DNA of 7,539 nt from Herminiimonas sp. GTDB taxonomy: Bacteria > Pseudomonadota > Gammaproteobacteria > Burkholderiales > Burkholderiaceae. A program made the translations under genes and the position numbers. The notes under the pieces were generated by a model. That model searched no databases. It saw only the letters and a program-made list of their open reading frames with translations, and was not told the origin of the DNA. Below are positions 5,970 to 7,539 of the stretch, one piece after another. The DNA lies in the NCBI GenBank assembly GCA_014377155.1, contig JACMQD010000183.1:1-7539 (forward strand). Reading direction: 5' to 3'. The stretch's first letter is position 1; each line of letters begins with the position of its first letter.

Positions 5970-6976
5970 CAGCTATGCCGGATACGGGGATTGATGACGC
6001 CGTACAGCACGTCGACTATCAGGTTGACGAAAATGATGATGGTGGCCGACATCAGGATGCCACCCTGCACCACGGGATAGTCGCGCCGATGGATCGCCTC
6101 GACCAGCCACTTGCCGATACCGGGCCACGAAAAGATCGTCTCGGTCAGGATGGTGCCCGCCAATAGCGTACCCACTTGCAAGCCAATCACGGTGACCACC
6201 GGAATCAGCGCATTACGAAAAGCGTGGATGCCGATGACGCGCCAGCGCGCCAGACCTTTGGCGCGCGCGGTTCGCACGTAATCCTCGCGCAATACTTCGA
6301 GCATCGCCGATCGGGTCATGCGGGCGATCACTGCAAGCGGGATCGTACCCAACGCGATGGCTGGCAAGATCAGATGCGACAACGCCGACTTGAACGCGCC
6401 GGGTTCACCCGACAAGAGACTGTCGACCAGCATGAAACCGGTCACCGGTGGCAGGTCGAACAGAATGTCGATGCGACCCGACACCGGCGTCCATCCGAGC
6501 GTTACTGAAAACAACAGGATCAGTAACAGTGCCCACCAAAAAATCGGCATCGAATAGCCAGTCAGTGAAATGCCCATCACCGAATAATCGAGAAAGGTAT
6601 TACGCTTCAGGGCGGCCAGTATGCCGGCTGGCAGGCCGATCAGGAGCGCCAGCACGATCGCACAAAATCCCAGTTCCAGCGTAGCCGGAAACAGCGTCAG
6701 GAATTCTTTGAATACCGGCTCATGGGTCGTGATCGAAAAGCCGAGGTTACCCCGCAACACATTGCCGAGATAATCGAAATACTGCACGTACAGCGGGCGG
6801 TCGAGACCGAATTCATGCACCAGCCTTGTATAGCGTTCCGGTTCCATGCCGCGCTCGCCCGACAAGGCTTCCACCGCATTACCGGGAATCATGTGGATCA
6901 GTGAAAAAACCAGTAGCGTAATGCCGAGGAAGGTTGGGATGACCAACCCTACCCGGCGCAAGATGAGTCCAAACAT
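5969..6976 (-). CDS. dppB: Dipeptide ABC transporter permease DppB
   Basis: A 335-residue inner-membrane permease, the DppC partner. The N-terminal signature runs from LRRVGLVIPTFLGITLLVF (residues 6-24, first helix about 9-30) into HMIPGNAVE. A periplasmic region containing FGLDRPLYVQYFDYL (56-70) precedes predicted helices near 99-122, 134-160, 200-220, 258-280 and 305-327. The EAA loop is at about 232-255, with DYVRTARAKGL and conserved G241, and is followed by RNALIPV. FSWPGIG (282-288) and the C-terminal VLYGVINPRIR are typical of the family. Length matches E. coli DppB (339 residues) closely. The ATG at 6974-6976 has AGG about nine bases upstream. It is separated from dppA by 193 bases that hold a stem-loop, which could lower permease expression relative to the binding protein. 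Confidence 0.95.
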   Translation of the reverse strand: MFGLILRRVGLVIPTFLGITLLVFSLIHMIPGNAVEALSGERGMEPERYTRLVHEFGLDRPLYVQYFDYLGNVLRGNLGFSITTHEPVFKEFLTLFPATLELGFCAIVLALLIGLPAGILAALKRNTFLDYSVMGISLTGYSMPIFWWALLLILLFSVTLGWTPVSGRIDILFDLPPVTGFMLVDSLLSGEPGAFKSALSHLILPAIALGTIPLAVIARMTRSAMLEVLREDYVRTARAKGLARWRVIGIHAFRNALIPVVTVIGLQVGTLLAGTILTETIFSWPGIGKWLVEAIHRRDYPVVQGGILMSATIIIFVNLIVDVLYGVINPRIRHS

Positions 6977-7062
6977 CAGCGTGGCCTGTTCATTTGAAAA
7001 CGGTTGGCAATAGACGCGGCATGGTTAACGTCACAAGCCTGGCATAACCCAGTCCTGACCTG

Positions 7063-7087
7063 ATCCCCCCAATGCATCCCCCACCTC
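7063..7087. other. G-rich stretch on the coding strand in the dppA-dppB spacer
   Basis: The plus strand has C6 (7065-7070) and C5 (7078-7082) runs separated by AATGCAT; the minus strand, and so the dppA-dppB transcript, therefore carries G5 and G6 tracts with further GG pairs on either side. ATGCATC also recurs at 7072-7078 and 7096-7102. No reading frame or known motif explains it. Confidence 0.4.
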
Positions 7088-7131
7088 AGCGCGGCATGCA
7101 TCAAGGTATTACGCCCAGATGCTTCAGGAAT

Positions 7132-7152
7132 GCGGCCAAACTTGCTGGCCGC
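7132..7152 (-). promoter_or_regulatory. Stem-loop downstream of dppA
   Basis: GCGGCCA (7132-7138) and TGGCCGC (7146-7152) form a perfect 7-bp GC-rich stem with a 7-base loop, starting 17 bases after the dppA stop on the transcribed strand. No U-run follows, so a full intrinsic terminator is unlikely. In other ABC importer operons a hairpin after the binding-protein gene protects the upstream mRNA or attenuates read-through, so that binding protein exceeds permease. That role is inferred here from position and structure. Confidence 0.5.
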
Positions 7153-7169
7153 TGGACCACGTTCCTACG

Positions 7170-7539
7170 TCACTTCGGCGCGATATCGACCTTGGTGAAG
7201 TAATGATGCGCCGTTGCATCCATCTTGAAGTTGAGGACTTCCTTGCGAACCGGCGTGAAGCGCACCGAGTGTGCGATATCGAGCAGCGGCGCTTCTTCAT
7301 GCGCGATTTCTTGCGCCTTCTCGTAGAACTTGGCGCGCTCGGCCTGCTTCGGCGTACCTTTGGCTTTCTGGATCTGCTCTTCGAAATCCTTGTTGCACCA
7401 GCGCGCCACGTTACCGCCGCCCTTGACGGCTTCGCAACCGAGCAGCGGCACGAAGAAATTGTCCGGGTCGCCATTATCACCGGACCAGCCGAACATCATC
7501 GCGTGCTGCTCGCCGGTCTTGCTGCGCTTGCGATATTCA
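7170..7539 (-). CDS. dppA: Dipeptide-binding periplasmic protein DppA (3' part)
   Basis: The last 122 or so residues of the periplasmic solute-binding protein (SBP family 5) that delivers dipeptides to DppBC; in E. coli DppA also binds heme. The frame is open from the window edge, so the start, signal peptide and most of the protein lie outside. Recognisable family pieces are MMFGWSGDNGDPDNFF, then a cysteine pair in LLGCEAVKGGGNVARWCN (the two cysteines form a disulfide in E. coli DppA), then AHEEAPLLDIAHSVRFTPVR and KEVLNFKMD. The closing HHYFTKVDIA matches the end of E. coli DppA in position and character. The TGA is at 7170-7172. First gene of the operon in this window; its promoter is not visible. 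Confidence 0.93.
   Translation of the reverse strand, partial: EYRKRSKTGEQHAMMFGWSGDNGDPDNFFVPLLGCEAVKGGGNVARWCNKDFEEQIQKAKGTPKQAERAKFYEKAQEIAHEEAPLLDIAHSVRFTPVRKEVLNFKMDATAHHYFTKVDIAPK

Noticed and set aside
12..7539. Mobile element, CRISPR array, toxin-antitoxin pair or tRNA
   Set aside because: Both strands were read for transposase motifs, spaced repeats, small paired genes and cloverleaf-like stretches; none was seen, and the gene order is that of a stable chromosomal region.

Overview
The window reads as chromosomal DNA of a Gram-negative bacterium, most likely a betaproteobacterium (Burkholderiales, perhaps Oxalobacteraceae-like). I infer this from the moderately high GC, the DppA-type C-terminus and the lipoprotein content; no rRNA or marker gene confirms it. 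Every gene I can support lies on the minus strand, so transcription runs from base 7539 towards base 1. I see no tRNA, rRNA, CRISPR array, insertion sequence or phage gene.

Right two thirds (about 3039-7539): a dipeptide ABC importer operon in the canonical order dppA (only its 3' part is inside the window), dppB, dppC, dppD, dppF. DppA is the periplasmic binding protein, DppB and DppC form the membrane channel, and DppD and DppF are the two ATPases. DppD and DppF both keep Walker A, Q-loop, signature, Walker B and H-loop motifs and a C-terminal four-cysteine cluster typical of [4Fe-4S]-carrying Dpp/Opp ATPases. dppB/dppC and dppD/dppF overlap by 1 and 4 bases. A 193-base spacer with a GC-rich stem-loop separates dppA from dppB. 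The dppC-dppD spacer holds a short tandem repeat.

Middle (2065-3042): a GTG-started alpha/beta hydrolase with an N-terminal export signal, overlapping the dppF stop by 4 bases. It therefore looks like a sixth, translationally coupled gene of the dpp operon. Its substrate cannot be read from the sequence.

Left part (12-1960): a COG3014-type TPR-containing lipoprotein followed by a YcfL-type (DUF1425) exported protein. In many proteobacteria this pair lies next to lpoB, the activator of penicillin-binding protein PBP1b, so lpoB is the expected gene just beyond base 1. The 104-base gap between the hydrolase and the lipoprotein gene holds a possible promoter and a long inverted repeat, and probably marks the boundary between two transcription units, though I see no clear terminator there.

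Most of the window is ordinary, well-conserved cell-envelope and nutrient-uptake biology. The parts worth a second look are the hydrolase fused by overlap to dpp, its proximity to the COG3014/YcfL cluster, and several small repeats and hairpins at gene junctions.
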